From: Apiotrichum sp. Y4204
Taxonomy: Eukaryota > Basidiomycota > Tremellomycetes > Trichosporonales > Trichosporonaceae
Assembly (NCBI GenBank): GCA_025531455.1
Contig: JAMYHL010000017.1
Coordinates: 372,001 to 436,000, forward strand
DNA: 64,000 nucleotides
Reading direction: 5' to 3'
In this document: positions 35,498-47,876 of the stretch, in pieces
Layout: every line of letters begins with the position of its first letter
How positions within the stretch are numbered: position 1 is the first letter of the stretch
Program-made: the position numbers and the translations under genes
The notes under the pieces: generated by a model
The model's input: the letters and a program-made list of their open reading frames with translations, nothing else
Databases searched by the model: none
Told to the model about the DNA's origin: nothing

Positions 35498-36900
35498 CGG
35501 CACCCCCACGGCCCACGGCCGTCGACCCTCGGGTGTCGTGCGTCATCCTCTCGTCTCTTCGCACAGCCGGCATCTCTCCGCGGACTAGTCTGCGGCCCGA
35601 GGGTCGTGACGCATGTAGCCTCTGCCCTGCCGCGCGCCGCCCATTCCTTCCAGGCCATGCAGGGACGCGACAGGCAAACCTTTTGCCTCGGACCTGATGC
35701 CGGGAGCCCATTTATCGTAGCTGGGCGTAGCTGTATCGCTGGGCTATTCCTCATCCTATCCACAGTCCCTCGCCTCTCGGTTGCTGGCCGAGCCGCCCCA
35801 GCCCTTCTCCCGGGTTTAGACTAACCCCTCCCCCCCCCTCCCCTCCCCCTCCACTACTCGCGACTCGTGGCCGCTGGGTCTGGACTTTCGGGTCTAGTTT
35901 GGCACACTAGGTCCACAGCCTACGGCACACGGCCCACGGTCCACGGATCCACGGCACCCTGACTGCCCATGCCATGCCATGTCTGCAGTGTCAGTCATCC
36001 TCAGACGAGTGCCTATCGCCTCTGGAGGCGAGGGAGGCACCTAAGGCTCTGGGTCTTTTCTCTCGTGGATCGTGGGCGGTGCCTCACATCGTCCGAGTCG
36101 CGAGTCTCAAGTCTCACGATCAGAGAAAAGAGATTACATACCCACCCACCGTGCCGCGGCTAAGCGCCAACGGCCTGTATCCACTGAGCGCCGCGCAAGT
36201 CTGGAGACCAACCCACACCGGCACGACAAAACCTACTCCGGCTCAGAACACGCTGCTTGCATGTACGAGTGTCCTAGGGCGCCGTGGGCCGTGGGTTTGT
36301 GGGGGCAGCGGGCCGCAGTACCTACCTCTGTGGCCTGTGGCCTCTGTGGCCTCTTGGCTGTGCTCCTCTGTGCTCCCTCCCCGCCAACTCCGCTGCTGCT
36401 CCGCTCCGGACTCCTTAGGTTTGACGTTGACCACCCCCTTATCCTCCCTCAGAGCATGTAACGCTCCCAACCCGCCGGTGCCGTTCTCCCGGTCACACCG
36501 CGCGCTCCAGAGGCTGCGGCAGCAGCCAGCGGCAGCAGCGGCACTGGCCAGCCCCATCCATCCACCTCATCCTCGCCTCGCCGGTAAACTAAGCTCAGCG
36601 TTCCTGTTACAGTATCAACCGTGGTCAGTGGCCCACACAACCAACTGTTGTCCCTTGGTGGATGCACGTCTTGTCGTCGCATGAGCGCACGCCGTCCCGT
36701 CCGTCTACACCCATGCATGCTGCGCTGCCATCGCACCCACACTCACTCACCGCGCTTTGCCGAAGCAACAGGAGAAAAAACAGGATTCTCCACAGCCTCA
36801 GCCTCGTAACTCCCCTCTGTCAGTTGCTCAACTTTGTTGTGAGACCCATGCCGGAATCCTTTGGAACGCAAAGTCGCTGCTTTGTTGGCTCGTAAAACCC

Positions 36901-38990
36901 CTCACCCAGCGAAACGACAGCGACACATTGTTTGTGTTCCGTCCTCCCACCTCCCCCTCCTCGCTTTCTTGCTCGCCTTTGTGGTAGACCTGTTGCTGCC
37001 CGCGGTTCTGCTGCCCGCGTCACCCAACGTTCCCCACATCCCATCCTCCATCCTGCCGACGTTCCTCCTGGCAGCTTCTTCGGCCTCCTTCGGCTGCACT
37101 CGACTTGTCCAGACCTCTCCATCACCAACTTGCTGCATCGCCCAGAACATCACAGCCAGGTCGTTCCCCTCACCGCTCGTTCCTTATCCCCTCCCCTCCC
37201 TCCCCACTATCCCCCCCGCCCCTCTTCAGCTGGAACTGTCTTCTTTTCCTTATCCTTCTTTCGACTTTAATATCGCCTTACCTTTCAGCTCCAGCTTGTT
37301 CACTGCACGGCCATCATTGTTCAACCCCCTACGCTGTCTGTGGTCGCTGCGTTCGGCTCCCTATCCCCATTCGACGAGCTCTTCGATTATCGACTTTATC
37401 CTTTCGCCAGCTCTGGATCGCACTCAGACTTTAGCTTCCAAACCTTTGTCTCAGCCTCCCTGTGACAACCCACTAGTGCTCGAGTCCTCGTTTCGACCTT
37501 GCACACCGTGGCGTTTCATTAGAGTCAAAGCGAAACACAGTCCACATTGCAGCAGCTCATCGCTACCACAACAAGATCCCACACAACCTGCCTGCATCCC
37601 CACATTGCAGCGCCTCTGCCCTCGATAGATCGCGCCGAAACCGTGCACCCAGGAACCCGACTTGCACGGCTGGTGTCCTGTATCCGACCCAGATCTTGCT
37701 GTGCCGTTGTCGTACCGAATTCTCTCCGCGTTGTTCACACACCTCCAGCTTGTCATTCTCTCTGCGATCTGTGCGAATAGACTTGTTTCTGGGCCCCCCT
37801 CTTCTCCCCCCTCTCCCCCCCTTGTTTATAGTACCACCCCCTTCTCCCCTGCACACGGCCCGACGAGGCGCGCGCGCATAGTCGTGGAGAACACAAAGGA
37901 GTAGAACAGAAACGGACCACCTGGTCACCTACCTTGGCCGTCCCCCTGTTTGCCATCCCCATCAAAGGGAACACGCAAGCAGAACCAGCGTGGTGCTCCG
38001 CGTGAACATCGACCTCGATCAGTTGTTGGATCACAAGTAGTTTTGCGAAAATAAAGAGGGATAAAAGCTGCTTGCCTCCCCCTCTGCTTCATTCCACCTT
38101 CGTCTCTTGCGATCTCTCGTCTCTCTGCACTTTTTGGGTCATTTGCTCGCTCGCCGGCCCGGCCCGCTCGATCGCCCTTCTCGATCACCCACCCACCACC
38201 TTTTCGTGGTTGCCAGAAGTGGCAGTACGGCAGTCGACCAGATCACAAAAACAACGACATTCTTACGGCGGCCCGTCGAGGAAATCGAAGGAATCGGGTG
38301 CCCAGTTAATCCGTGCTGCTCGTCTTGCGCCATTGTCCTTGTTCTCTCGGGTAGCCCTGCTGATTCATAAAAGAAGGAACTCGTCTGGCAAGGGAAGAGG
38401 ACAGAAGAACAGGACGCACACGCACAGAGAAAGGGCAAAGGTCTTGTTTGTACCGGTAACAACAACAACAAACAGCACGAACAAGCACAGTTAACTGTCC
38501 ACCAGCAGCTTTAACACCCACTTCCAACACACACTTCTCTACACATCCAAACACTCGAGAACACACACCTCCATCGCCCATCGACATCTGGCGCATCTCA
38601 TCTTTCTGATCTGTCCTGTATCGAGTAGAAACCGTTCCTCCGCCACTGTCGTTCTTGAGCTCAGATCTGCAAGGTCGCTGTTCCGTCCCATCAGTGCGCC
38701 CGTCACCCTCTCACTCCCGCTCATCTTCTTGCATCGACGACGACGCTCATCGTCGCTGCTCCTCGCCTCCTCTTTGGGACTCACCTAGGTGACCTCTCAA
38801 CCCCTCCAATTCTCTCTCCCCTTTCGTTGGCAGTGCGCCACAACTGCCCGCCATACTCGCCGCAGTCCACGCCCCCGCCCCTGCGCACACGCTGATCCCG
38901 GGGTCAGCGACGCAGCAGCAGCAGCCGTCGCCTCATAACGCTTACTCGACGCCCGTCTTGAGCAGCAGCAGCTGCAGTGCCGCATTTGCC
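36901..38990. promoter_or_regulatory. Pyrimidine-rich leader of the RFX gene
   Basis: About 2 kb of strongly CT-rich + strand (CCTCCC, TTCTCC and CCCCTC runs) ending at the RFX start. It mirrors the leader of the homeobox gene at 1240-3270. The reading frame of the RFX protein stays open upstream of its first ATG through a CAG run, back to a possible acceptor (TTGGCAG, 38833), so a short upstream coding exon is possible. Confidence 0.45.
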
Positions 38991-41900
38991 ATGGCAGAAT
39001 ACGGCGACACGCCGTTCCCGGGCGACTACCAGCCCGGACAGGTTGACACCTCTCCTGGTTTCTTGGGAGCATTCACAAACGACAACTCTGTGCCTCACTT
39101 TTCTCCAGCAACATCAGAGCACTCGTTTGGCGTCCATCCCACCACCACCACCATTGATCACTCTCGGCCACCGACTGGATCGCACACGCCGGCAGGTCCT
39201 CCGAACTTGGAGGTCAACGTGAACAGCCTCGGTCAGCCCCAGCCCCACTCTGCGGGTCCGACACAAGGCGGCTTCCATCCAGACCATCACCACAGCCACA
39301 GCCAGTCGCACTCGATTCACTCTGGCCACTCGCATTCATTCTCCACGGCCTCGCTTCCATCGCTCGCGTCGAGCTCCACTTCCTTTTCCATAGCATCCCA
39401 CGACGGTCACCCAGGTGGCGGCATGTACGTCCCAGGCTTTACCCCCACGAGCGAGTTTGCCCCGGCCCCCATGTTCCACGACGGCAAGCTCGCCCTCAAC
39501 ACCAATGTCCCACCGCAGAGTATTCAGCCGGGAGTCGGCCTTGGCATCGGTGTCATGCCTCATACGCCTCTCAGCGGAACGCTCCCTCCGGCGCTTCTAG
39601 GCAGGTCTCCTATGACACCTGGCTCGGCGATGATGGCGGTAAGTGGCTTCGCCGTGCTCTCGAGCGCTCAGCAGCATGCTGATACCATTTACAGAGTCAA
39701 GGATTTCCACCTGGAATGGGCAAGATCGGCCATGATCGCAACCGCAGTCTCAGCCGGCCCAGTCCCTACCACATTAACTCTCGCTCCAACTCGTTGTCTC
39801 TCAAGTGAGTAGAATGGTCAATGATGGCGTTGACTGCAATGAGAGCAGCAATCGTGGCGCCAGTGACAGCACATATCACTGACTCATTAGATCGGAGGGA
39901 GATGAGGAACTGCTCTCGATCTACAGCTCCACGAGTACCGGCAGCTACCAGACAACGTGGTCCCATGGAACGAACATGATCACAGGGGACCTCGGCCAGA
40001 TGAGCCTCGAGCACCGCCGTTCGAGCTCCACGCCGTTCGAGATTCCGTCCATGAATGCCGCGGTGCGCCCACGCGCCCGCTCGTTCTCCCTCGGCAAGGC
40101 CTCCAACTCGCTCGACTTTCTGGAATCGGAGCTCGAGCTCGCAGGTCCCGCCGCTGAGCGCGAGGCGCAAGTACGGGCCGACCTGAGCAGCAAAGCGGAA
40201 CAGGTCCGTGCCCTCAGCCCCTGCCAACATGGCAAAGCACGGGCGGTCTGGGCCAGGCGATGGTGAGCACCGACGGGCGCGCTATGATCGCGCCTGTCTC
40301 TCCGTGAATCCCTTATGTGCATCGCGTCCCATCTCGCATCGCATCGCATCCTGTACCTTATGGCTGGCCATGGCTGGACTCATCACATCCTACCATGGCA
40401 GATGCTTGATGTGGAAGTGTTGCTCAGGGGGTTCTGACGGTCGTCATGACAATGCGTGGCAACTAACACGTCCAGGCTCAAGCTCAGTTATACGCCAGTT
40501 AATGGCTTCACCGTGCCCCGGCAGGGCCTGTACCACTCGTACACGATGAGCTGCAACGACTTTGGTCTTCGGCCGATCAACTCTGCCTCGTTCGGCAAGG
40601 TTGTTCGCTCGACGTTCCTCGGAATACGCACACGGCGTCTTGGTGTGCGTGGCAACAGGTGCGTACACTGCTCCGAATTCATCCGCCCTATCTGTGACAA
40701 CCCCTGTTCCGGTCATGACCTGCTTTTCGTAACTCTTGATGTGTTGTGCTGACCCTCGCCAGCAAGTATCACTATGTGTCGCTCCGCCCAGCAATCTCCA
40801 CCGAGGCTCACCGACTCAATGCATACGGCGATTCCAGCGGTCAGCTCCACATTGCCCCGCAAGATGGAGACTTTACGCACGATGACAACAGTGCAGGCGA
40901 CCAGGAGATCCTCACAGAAGACGACACAGAGGAGGACGACGACGACGACCTCGGTGACTTGTCAGAATCGTAAGTGACATGAACAGACAGCGTTCTTGTT
41001 TCCTGTTCTGACCCCTGCAGCATGTTTCAGGGTGGATCTGCCTTTAGGAGTGGAAGCTCGAAGTCTCACAACCGCTCAAGGTCAGCATCACAGGAAGAGA
41101 GCCCGATGCTGCGATCTGCCCGACCTGCGATGCAACGCGTCCAGGTGGCCCTTGCCAGTGGCCAGGCCGGTCCGATGCGCATGTCGTCTCCTGGAGCTGG
41201 TCGTCCCTTGCCACCGTTTCCAGCGGCACCTGCTGGAAGCGACCCGTCTACCGTCCACTTCTGGAGCCGATTCTGTCAATCGCAGGAGCTCCTGGCCCGC
41301 TGCGCCGCTGAGCTGCAGTTTGACCGATATGAGACCAACTACCGCAGCTTCTGGGAGACTCTGTCTGCCGAATCACTTCAACGCTGCGCTCAGCAGCCTC
41401 TGGCCGGCATGATTGTCGACGTCATGGCCATGTCCTTTGACGTAAGTTGACCGCAATGTTGAATCAAGGCCCCACAATATCTAATCATGCCAGCATCTCG
41501 TCCTCTCGCTCGTCGACAAGATCCTCTCGCCCATAACGCCGGCGACGCACGCCTCTCTCGGCCTTCTTGCGGTCAATTTCGAAAAGATGAATGTCGAGAC
41601 AATGCGCATTCTCGCCCCCGAGATCGCGGTGCCGGTGGTGGACATGAGTGTCCAAGTGGGAGCGCTTCTTTCTCGTTTCCTCGACCTCAATCAGATCACG
41701 ACCGCGATCAACCCGATTCTCGGCAACTTTGACCAGCTCCACGCTATGCGCAATTCGTGGCAGAACCTTGACACAAGCTTCATCATTCGCCAGGTCAAGC
41801 AGGCCTGCGATTGCAATGAGGCCGTCATCGAGTCGGCCCTCGCTGCCTTTGAGGCCTGGCTGAACGAGGTCGGCAACGATCCGTGCAGCCACCCCGTGGA

Positions 41901-42399
41901 GCAGCTTGCCGCCTGCGTGGACAACACGCTCGCCGCCGCCGAGAAGGCCATTCGCCTGCCGAACCTCTCGAGCCTCATCCCCCGCTCGTCGTACATATCA
42001 TCGCAGGTCATGCGCCTTCTCACCCTCCGCTCGGACCCGTCCTTTGGATGGTTCCAACTCCTTAAAACATGGCTCGACGACTATGTCGCCATTTCTTGCA
42101 CTCGTCGCGACGCCTTTGCGCGTGATGACCCTTCCTTCCCTCCCGCCTCGAGTGGCCAGGGACACAACACGCCGAACCTTGCCATCAACACGGCGTCGGC
42201 GGGATACCAGGCAGTGCCTCCTCTGGACAACAATGCCATCACCCCCCGCCCGGCGTTTACATCCTCGGGTACTGCCACCACGGCCACCGGACCCAATGTT
42301 GCTGGCATGGCTGGTCACCAGCAGCCCATGGTGCCTGCCGGCGGCCCTGGCATGCAAGCCCCAGGTGGCGGCACACCTCCGCAGCCGGCGATCTTTTAA
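38991..42399 (+). CDS. RFX-family winged-helix transcription factor
   Basis: Predicted 948-residue nuclear regulator. Exons are 38991-39638, 39695-39804, 39891-40262, 40476-40658, 40763-40969, 41021-41441 and 41494-42399. The RFX DNA-binding domain lies at about residues 370-446. It includes WLKLSYTPVNGFTVPRQGLY, SASFGKVVRSTFLGI, then TRRLGVRGNSKYHYVSL across the fourth intron, matching the family's residues for X-box contact. In fungi such factors (yeast Crt1/Rfx1) repress DNA-damage genes; whether that holds here is inference. The N-terminus is Ser/His/Pro-rich with a HHHSHSQSHS stretch. An acidic DDTEEDDDDD block follows the domain. The C-terminal half is helical, with a Pro/Gly tail. The exon 3 donor at 40263 was chosen because only it rebuilds the WLKLSY motif. 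The first ATG may not be the true start. Confidence 0.93.
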
Positions 42400-44414
42400 T
42401 CATGCCTGGCCGTGGAGCCACATACAATCAATCGGCTCGGGCCTGCGCCGATGCTGCATACGGACGATGACGACACCCCTTTCGATCTCGATCTCATTTT
42501 CAGAATGGAATATAGAGCGGACATTCAACAGCTGTCTTGTTGGATGGCGCAGGCGCCATGGGGTGCCTCGCACTCGCATCACTACACAGAGTGCGGCAGC
42601 CCCACATGTACATACACGCATAGCAGCTAGTAAGAAGAATCAGCAGAAGCATCGCATCAAACAGCGACTACGCCAGCGACCTTGAACGCACGAACACGAC
42701 CCATTCTCGCACACTCCCTCCATCCCCTCGTCAACTGAACAATTTTCTACTTCGAACCCAACCCTTTACTTTCTTTTTTGATTTTCTGATTATCCCGTTT
42801 AGGGCATATCTGGCTTTCACCGTCCCCCCACCATCCACCCCATTCGATTCCATTCCCGTCCCCACATTCCCATCCCCGTATCTGATTTTCCCGACCGACT
42901 TGATCCGACCCAGACTTGACGACGCGTGCATGCCACCAAACCACCCACGAGTGCCGATGGCGGCATATGATGGAGGATGTAGAGGTGCGAGAGTGTGCGT
43001 GCGACGGGCTTGCGCCGTCGTCCAGCTTTTGTATAATCGCATCCCAATGTATCATGCCTTTGGCGATAATTCTATTGTTGTTGCAAGTACGCAAGTGCCA
43101 CGAGATGCTGCTGCCACACGAGTGTGCCACACTCACCTGTCCATCAACGCTTCGCACCAAACAGCCGAGTCGCGAGTCGCAGGTACACTACTGTACCATA
43201 TCTGGAATAATTCCAGCACTCGCCCGCCGAGCCTGGCCCACGATCCCACGACCCACGCGTGAATCACCGCCCCGGCGTCCAGCCATCTCGGAGATCGTTG
43301 CCCTTGACGACGGCCTCATGTCATGTCGGGACGCTGACGACGGGGCAATGACAACAAGGCGGTGCGGTGTGCGTGCAGATGAAACACGCCTGCCGAGAAC
43401 GCTAAGCTAAAACTAGCTTCCACAGTCCAGACATTACCCCGGCAGGCGCCCCGTGTGTTCCTCGTGTGTGTGTTCCTAATGTTCGCAAATAACGCATTGG
43501 TGCTTCCACAACCTCACCCGCGCCCCGGAAACCGATGTTCAGTACGTACACCCGGGTTGAACGCTGCGCTGCTGCGCCTGGCAACCGATACGCATGGGCC
43601 CAGGAACATAGGGCTGAGATTTAGATCGGCACACGGCAGCACAGGGCTCTCGTCGGAGAGATTTGACACCCCCATCCCCCACCCCCCCATCTCCGGCGAG
43701 ACCCTTGTTCTCATAATCTGGATTCTGGAACGCACGCACAGGTGCTTACCTGCCCGATCTGGACAGACTGGACCGCGCCGGCGTCACGGCGTACGGCGTA
43801 CGGCGTACGGCAGACGGCGGACGGCAGATCGGCAGACGGCGGACGGCGGACGGCAGACTTTGCTGTCCTGATGGGATATTGGAATCGGAACCAGAACATC
43901 AGAGTACAGAAAAAGAGTACAGAAAAAGTACATATCTCCGGAATAGAGGCAACGCTAGGCGCGCAGGGAGTGCTCGGAGTGCTGGGGGCGCTGGGGTCGC
44001 TGAGCACGCTGAGCACGCTGGAACTGTTGAGTTGTTGAGAGACGCCGACCGCCACGTCGCCTTTCCGTTCCGCCTCGGCCGTCACGCAGACCCATGAGCG
44101 GGGGGTGGCCGATGCGGAGGCGTAACCCTCCGTGTGCCGAGGTGTGTAGGCTGCGTTGCGGAGCAGTATCGCTGGCATGGCTGGAGCTGAGCCCAAGCGG
44201 TATCCGGATCTCGTCTGTTGGATCTTCTTGTAGGCAGTTCCATCATCTATCAGCCCAGCCCCTGTGTCAGTCCCACCAGGCTCTCGTCGACAGCCCACTC
44301 GGCATCACTTGCGTTTGTTTCGAGATCCAAGCCGTGCTACAGAAACTCGAGCTCGGCCCAAGAGCACTGGACTCTTCTGCGCCGAGAAACACGAGAAAAA
44401 TAAAACGACACCAA
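42400..44414. other. Intergenic with simple repeats
   Basis: 2 kb downstream of RFX and upstream of tRNA-Thr. No gene was recognised. It contains the GACGG/TACGG repeat listed below. Confidence 0.5.
43785..43858. repeat. TACGGCG / GACGGCG low-complexity repeat
   Basis: Ten or so 6-8 bp units all containing ACGGC (GTACGGC, AGACGGC, GGACGGC) in tandem over 74 bp. Confidence 0.85.
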
Positions 44415-44500
44415 GCCCCGTTAGCTCAGTGGTAGAGCGTGTCACTAGTACCCAATCAGCGGGCATGACAAGGTCAGTCGTTCAAGTCGGCTACGGGGCA
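44415..44500 (+). tRNA. tRNA-Thr (AGT) with 14-nt intron, copy 1
   Basis: Full cloverleaf: acceptor GCCCCGT/ACGGGGC with discriminator A, D arm GCTC/GAGC, anticodon stem TGTCA/TGACA, variable loop AGGTC, T arm AGTCG TTCAAGT CGGCT. The loop reads CT-AGT-A, so the anticodon is AGT. The intron after position 37 is 44451-44464. Exons are identical to copy 2 at 58466. A T5 terminator follows. Confidence 0.95.
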
Positions 44501-45462
44501 GATGTCCTTCGATTCCTAGGGCGTTCTCCTTTTTCGATAGGAAACGCGGGCCGTGGGACGTGGTCTGCACGTGTAGTGAACCCTAGATTGACCGCAAGAG
44601 AGAGGGGGAGAAGGAGAGCCGTGTGACTTTCAGTAAGACCGAGGGCGAGCAGAGCGCGTTTGGACGATAGTGGGATGGTAAGGAATAGACATCATGAGAC
44701 TCATGAGCTTGAGAGCGTTTCATCAATGGTTACGGAAGCGGGTTGGACGCTCGTGAACGCCTTTATCGTCCGGAATAACGAAGCGCGCCAGGCCATAGCC
44801 AAAGGGTTGCAAGGAGAGCACGTCTAAAGTCTGGCCATCTACCGTAGACTGTTATCACTTCCATCATCGGTTGATCGACGCTGAATACTGATCGACGCTG
44901 ATAGATCTGTCGCGGATCATTCCCCACACTAGAACGCTGATAACGTTCTTGCAGATCTGCAGATCCCGTGTTCTGGCGCTAGAACAAACCACTTTGTTTT
45001 TTAGCGTGCGTTGGCTGACGAGAAAGGTCTGGGCCGTTTGGGATTACATTTTCTGCTTGCACAAACTTTGCTGCAATCTAATCTCAATTGTACAGCATTC
45101 GATCCGAATATCCGATATCCGAATCAGACCTCGCGACCGTGTCCTTCCGTTGCACGTGTGTCTAGCACGACTCCCACATGTCAATAGGTCCGAGTGCCAC
45201 ATCCTCGGAGTCTCGAAATCATCCGAGAGCCCTGCAGCCAGTGCGTGCAGCCAGCGAGTGCATCATGGTCTTCGTTGTCCTGAGATTATTTCCGTAGGCC
45301 CCCGTTGGCCCGGAACTGAGCGCGCTGAGCGTCGGGACTGCACTCTTGGACTGGGCTGTGCTAGTGGAGGCCCAGCAGTTTATTATCGTGATCTTTTGGA
45401 ACTCTTTGTGTTGGTTCACTAAAAAAAAAAAAAAGACCACCCTCAGCCAGCCAGCCTACATC
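44501..45462. promoter_or_regulatory. Intergenic upstream of mitochondrial EF-Tu
   Basis: About 960 bp. Two copies of TGATCGACGCTGA lie near 44872-44900. An A14 tract (45421-45434) sits 29 bp before the EF-Tu ATG and is probably within the leader or core promoter. Confidence 0.5.
44530..44534 (+). terminator. Pol III terminator of tRNA-Thr copy 1
   Basis: TTTTT 30 nt after the tRNA 3' end. Confidence 0.7.
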
Positions 45463-47069
45463 ATGCTCCGCTCCAGGATCCAGTCGGGCCTCGTCGCCGC
45501 CGTTCGCACTGCCGAGCTCCGTGGTGAGTGCGACAGTGGAGAGTGCGTGCATGGAAGGGAGACGATTACGTGCAAGGATGCGATTTACGATCCGCGACGG
45601 ACTCCCCACTCCCCGATATGCCGCACCTCGCACTTTGGCTTGTTCGGCGACAGCACACAAGTGAAGAGCCTGTTAGCTGACCACCAGCTCCCCGCGCGCT
45701 CGCTGCGGCCCCCAAGGCTGCGCGCACGTTTGCGTCGCGCCCCCAGCCTGCCCGCGTCGCCATGCTCACCCCCTCGGTGATGGGCGCTGTTCGCGGCTAC
45801 GCTGAGGCGAGCGGCCGTTTCTCGCGTGCCAAGCCGCACTTCAACATTGGCACGATCGGCCACGTCGACCACGGCAAGACGACGCTCACTGCCGCGATCA
45901 CCAAGCACCTCGCTGAGGCTGGTGGCGCCCAGTTTATGGACTACTCGCAGATTGACAAGGCGCCCGAAGAGAAGGCGCGTGGTATCACCATCTCGACCTC
46001 GCACGTCGAGTACGAGACCCCCAACCGCCACTACGCCCACATTGACTGCCCCGGTCACGCTGATTACATCAAGAACATGATCACCGGTGCGGCGCAGCTC
46101 GACGGCGCGATCATTGTCGTCTCGGCTACCGACGGCCAGATGCCCCAGACCCGCGAGCACCTGCTCCTCGCCCGCCAGGTCGGCATCAAGAAGCTTCTTG
46201 TGTTCATCAACAAGGTCGACCAGGTCGACGACCCCGAGATGCTCGAGCTCGTCGAGATGGAGATGCGCGAGCTCCTCTCCGAGTACGGCTACGACGGCGA
46301 CGACACCCCCATTGTCATGGGTTCGGCGCTCTCCGCCCTCGAGGGCCGCGACCCCGAGCGTGGTGCCCAGAAGATTGCCGAGCTCATGGAGGCCGCCGAC
46401 ACCTGGCTCGACCTCCCCGAGCGTGACCTCGACAAGCCCTTCCTCATGTTTGTCGAGGACGTCTTCTCCATCTCGGGCCGTGGAACTGTCGCCACCGGCA
46501 AGGTCGAGCGCGGCACCGTCACCAAGGGTTCCGAGGTCGAGGTCGTCGGCATGGGCAACACCTTCAAGACCACCCTCACCGGTATCGAGATGTTCCACAA
46601 GGAGCTCGAGCGCGGAGAGGCCGGTGACAACATGGGTGCCCTCCTCCGTGGTGTCAAGCGTGAGCAGGTCCGCCGTGGCCAGGTCCTCGCCGCCCCCGGC
46701 TCGATCAAGTCGGTCAAGAAGTTCAAGGCCCAGATCTACGTGAGTAGCCGCTGCGCGGCCTTTGTTGCTACCCTCCTGCCCAGTTACTAACCCTCCCAGG
46801 TCCTCACCAAGGAGGAGGGTGGCCGTCTTACTCCCTTCATGGCCAACTACCGCCCCCAGCTCTTCATCCGCACGACCGACGTGACCGTCGCCCTCACCTT
46901 CCCTGAGGGCACCCCGGACGCGCACGAGAAGCTCGTCATGCCCGGAGACAACGTCGAGCTCATCGGCGACCTCGTCACCGACATTGCCCTCGAGCCCGGA
47001 ACCCGCTTCACCCTCCGTGAGGGCGGCCGCACCATCGGCACCGGTATCGTCGACACCATCATCGAGTAA
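45463..47069 (+). CDS. TUF1: Mitochondrial translation elongation factor Tu
   Basis: Delivers aminoacyl-tRNA to the mitochondrial ribosome. Predicted 460 residues. Exons are 45463-45523, 45688-46739 and 46800-47069. The N-terminal ~65 residues are rich in Arg and Ala without acidic clusters, a mitochondrial presequence, and intron 1 (164 nt) interrupts it. GTP-binding motifs are complete: GHVDHGKT (residues 78-85), the switch I segment [19 protein letters not shown] and SALSALEG. Domains 2 and 3 follow in order, with [13 protein letters not shown] and RTTDVTV, ending TGIVDTIIE. Codon use is strongly biased to C-ending codons, as expected for high expression. Confidence 0.97.
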
Positions 47070-47876
47070 TCGAGTAGAATCGGTGTTTGATGGCTGCTGA
47101 ACGAGCAAAAATTGCCGCGAGGGCACCCCCTATTCCCGATCCATGTCCCTACCGCTATCTGGAATGTTCTCGCGGGCTAGTACGAGTCTGTAGGTAGAGG
47201 TGTACACTAAGCAATGCATTACGCCACTCATTGGACTATTCGCCACGGGTCGTGGGAGATGTGGTAGCGTACGGAGCTGTGGTTGGGGTGCGGGGGCGTT
47301 GCTGCGGTTATCGTTTGGTGGCAAGCGTGTGAGACTGACAGCGAGCCCAGCCAAAGTTGCATTTGGGCAGCCGTTGGTAGCGACGACGACGAAATATCCC
47401 GCATGAGCGGTTTCTTGCACTTCTGGATCCTGGGGACGTCTGGGCCAGACACGTACTGACATGTACATGTGAGGGAATTAGGTCGAGGGCCATTCCTGGT
47501 CGACCTGCGCGAGTTATATGGACTTTGGATCGTGGAATGGCTGATCCAGACCACGGGCCGAGCGAGTGTTGCTGCGATTGTCAGTTTCGTTGACACAACC
47601 TCTCTAACGCGTTGTTCATCGTCACGCCTATCCGAGGGGGGAGCGTAGACTCTTAATGTCACCTCAATCTCAGGGTGGTTTGCAACTGCATAGTGTCTCC
47701 TTGCCAACTTGATCTTGCGGCGACACTGAGACGTTGCGGTCTAGAAGAGGTCTGTCAAGCTGATACGTTTTGACTTTGTTATCGACAAGCGCCTGGATTC
47801 TTGTGGTCCCTAAAAGAGGATGCATTGACTTTCGACGTATCGTACAACAGATTTGCAACAAGGAGAGTTCGAATGA
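47070..47876. other. Convergent intergenic region
   Basis: 807 bp between the stops of TUF1 and the FAM50 gene. No feature was recognised. Confidence 0.5.

Larger units (their letters stand above)
30692..36900. other. Gene-poor region
   Basis: About 6 kb with no recognisable protein, tRNA or transposon. Open frames are short or show unrelated Arg/Ser/Pro-rich translations. Three small direct repeats are listed separately. Short homopurine and homopyrimidine words recur (for example the C-run near 35830), but no terminal inverted repeats or reverse-transcriptase motifs were found by eye. Confidence 0.5.

Noticed and set aside
36861..37628. 255-codon open frame upstream of RFX
   Set aside because: Same cause as the homeobox leader: pyrimidine-rich DNA keeps frames open; the translation is Ser/Pro/Leu-rich without a motif.
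40204..40475. Earlier donor (GTCCGT at 40204) for RFX exon 3
   Set aside because: It gives a frame that hits a stop soon after the acceptor. The donor at 40263 rebuilds the RFX WLKLSY segment and keeps the frame.
45585..47126. 513-codon frame antisense to mitochondrial EF-Tu
   Set aside because: It is the mirror of a highly codon-biased gene (C-ending codons leave the reverse frame stop-free). The sense strand encodes complete EF-Tu motifs.
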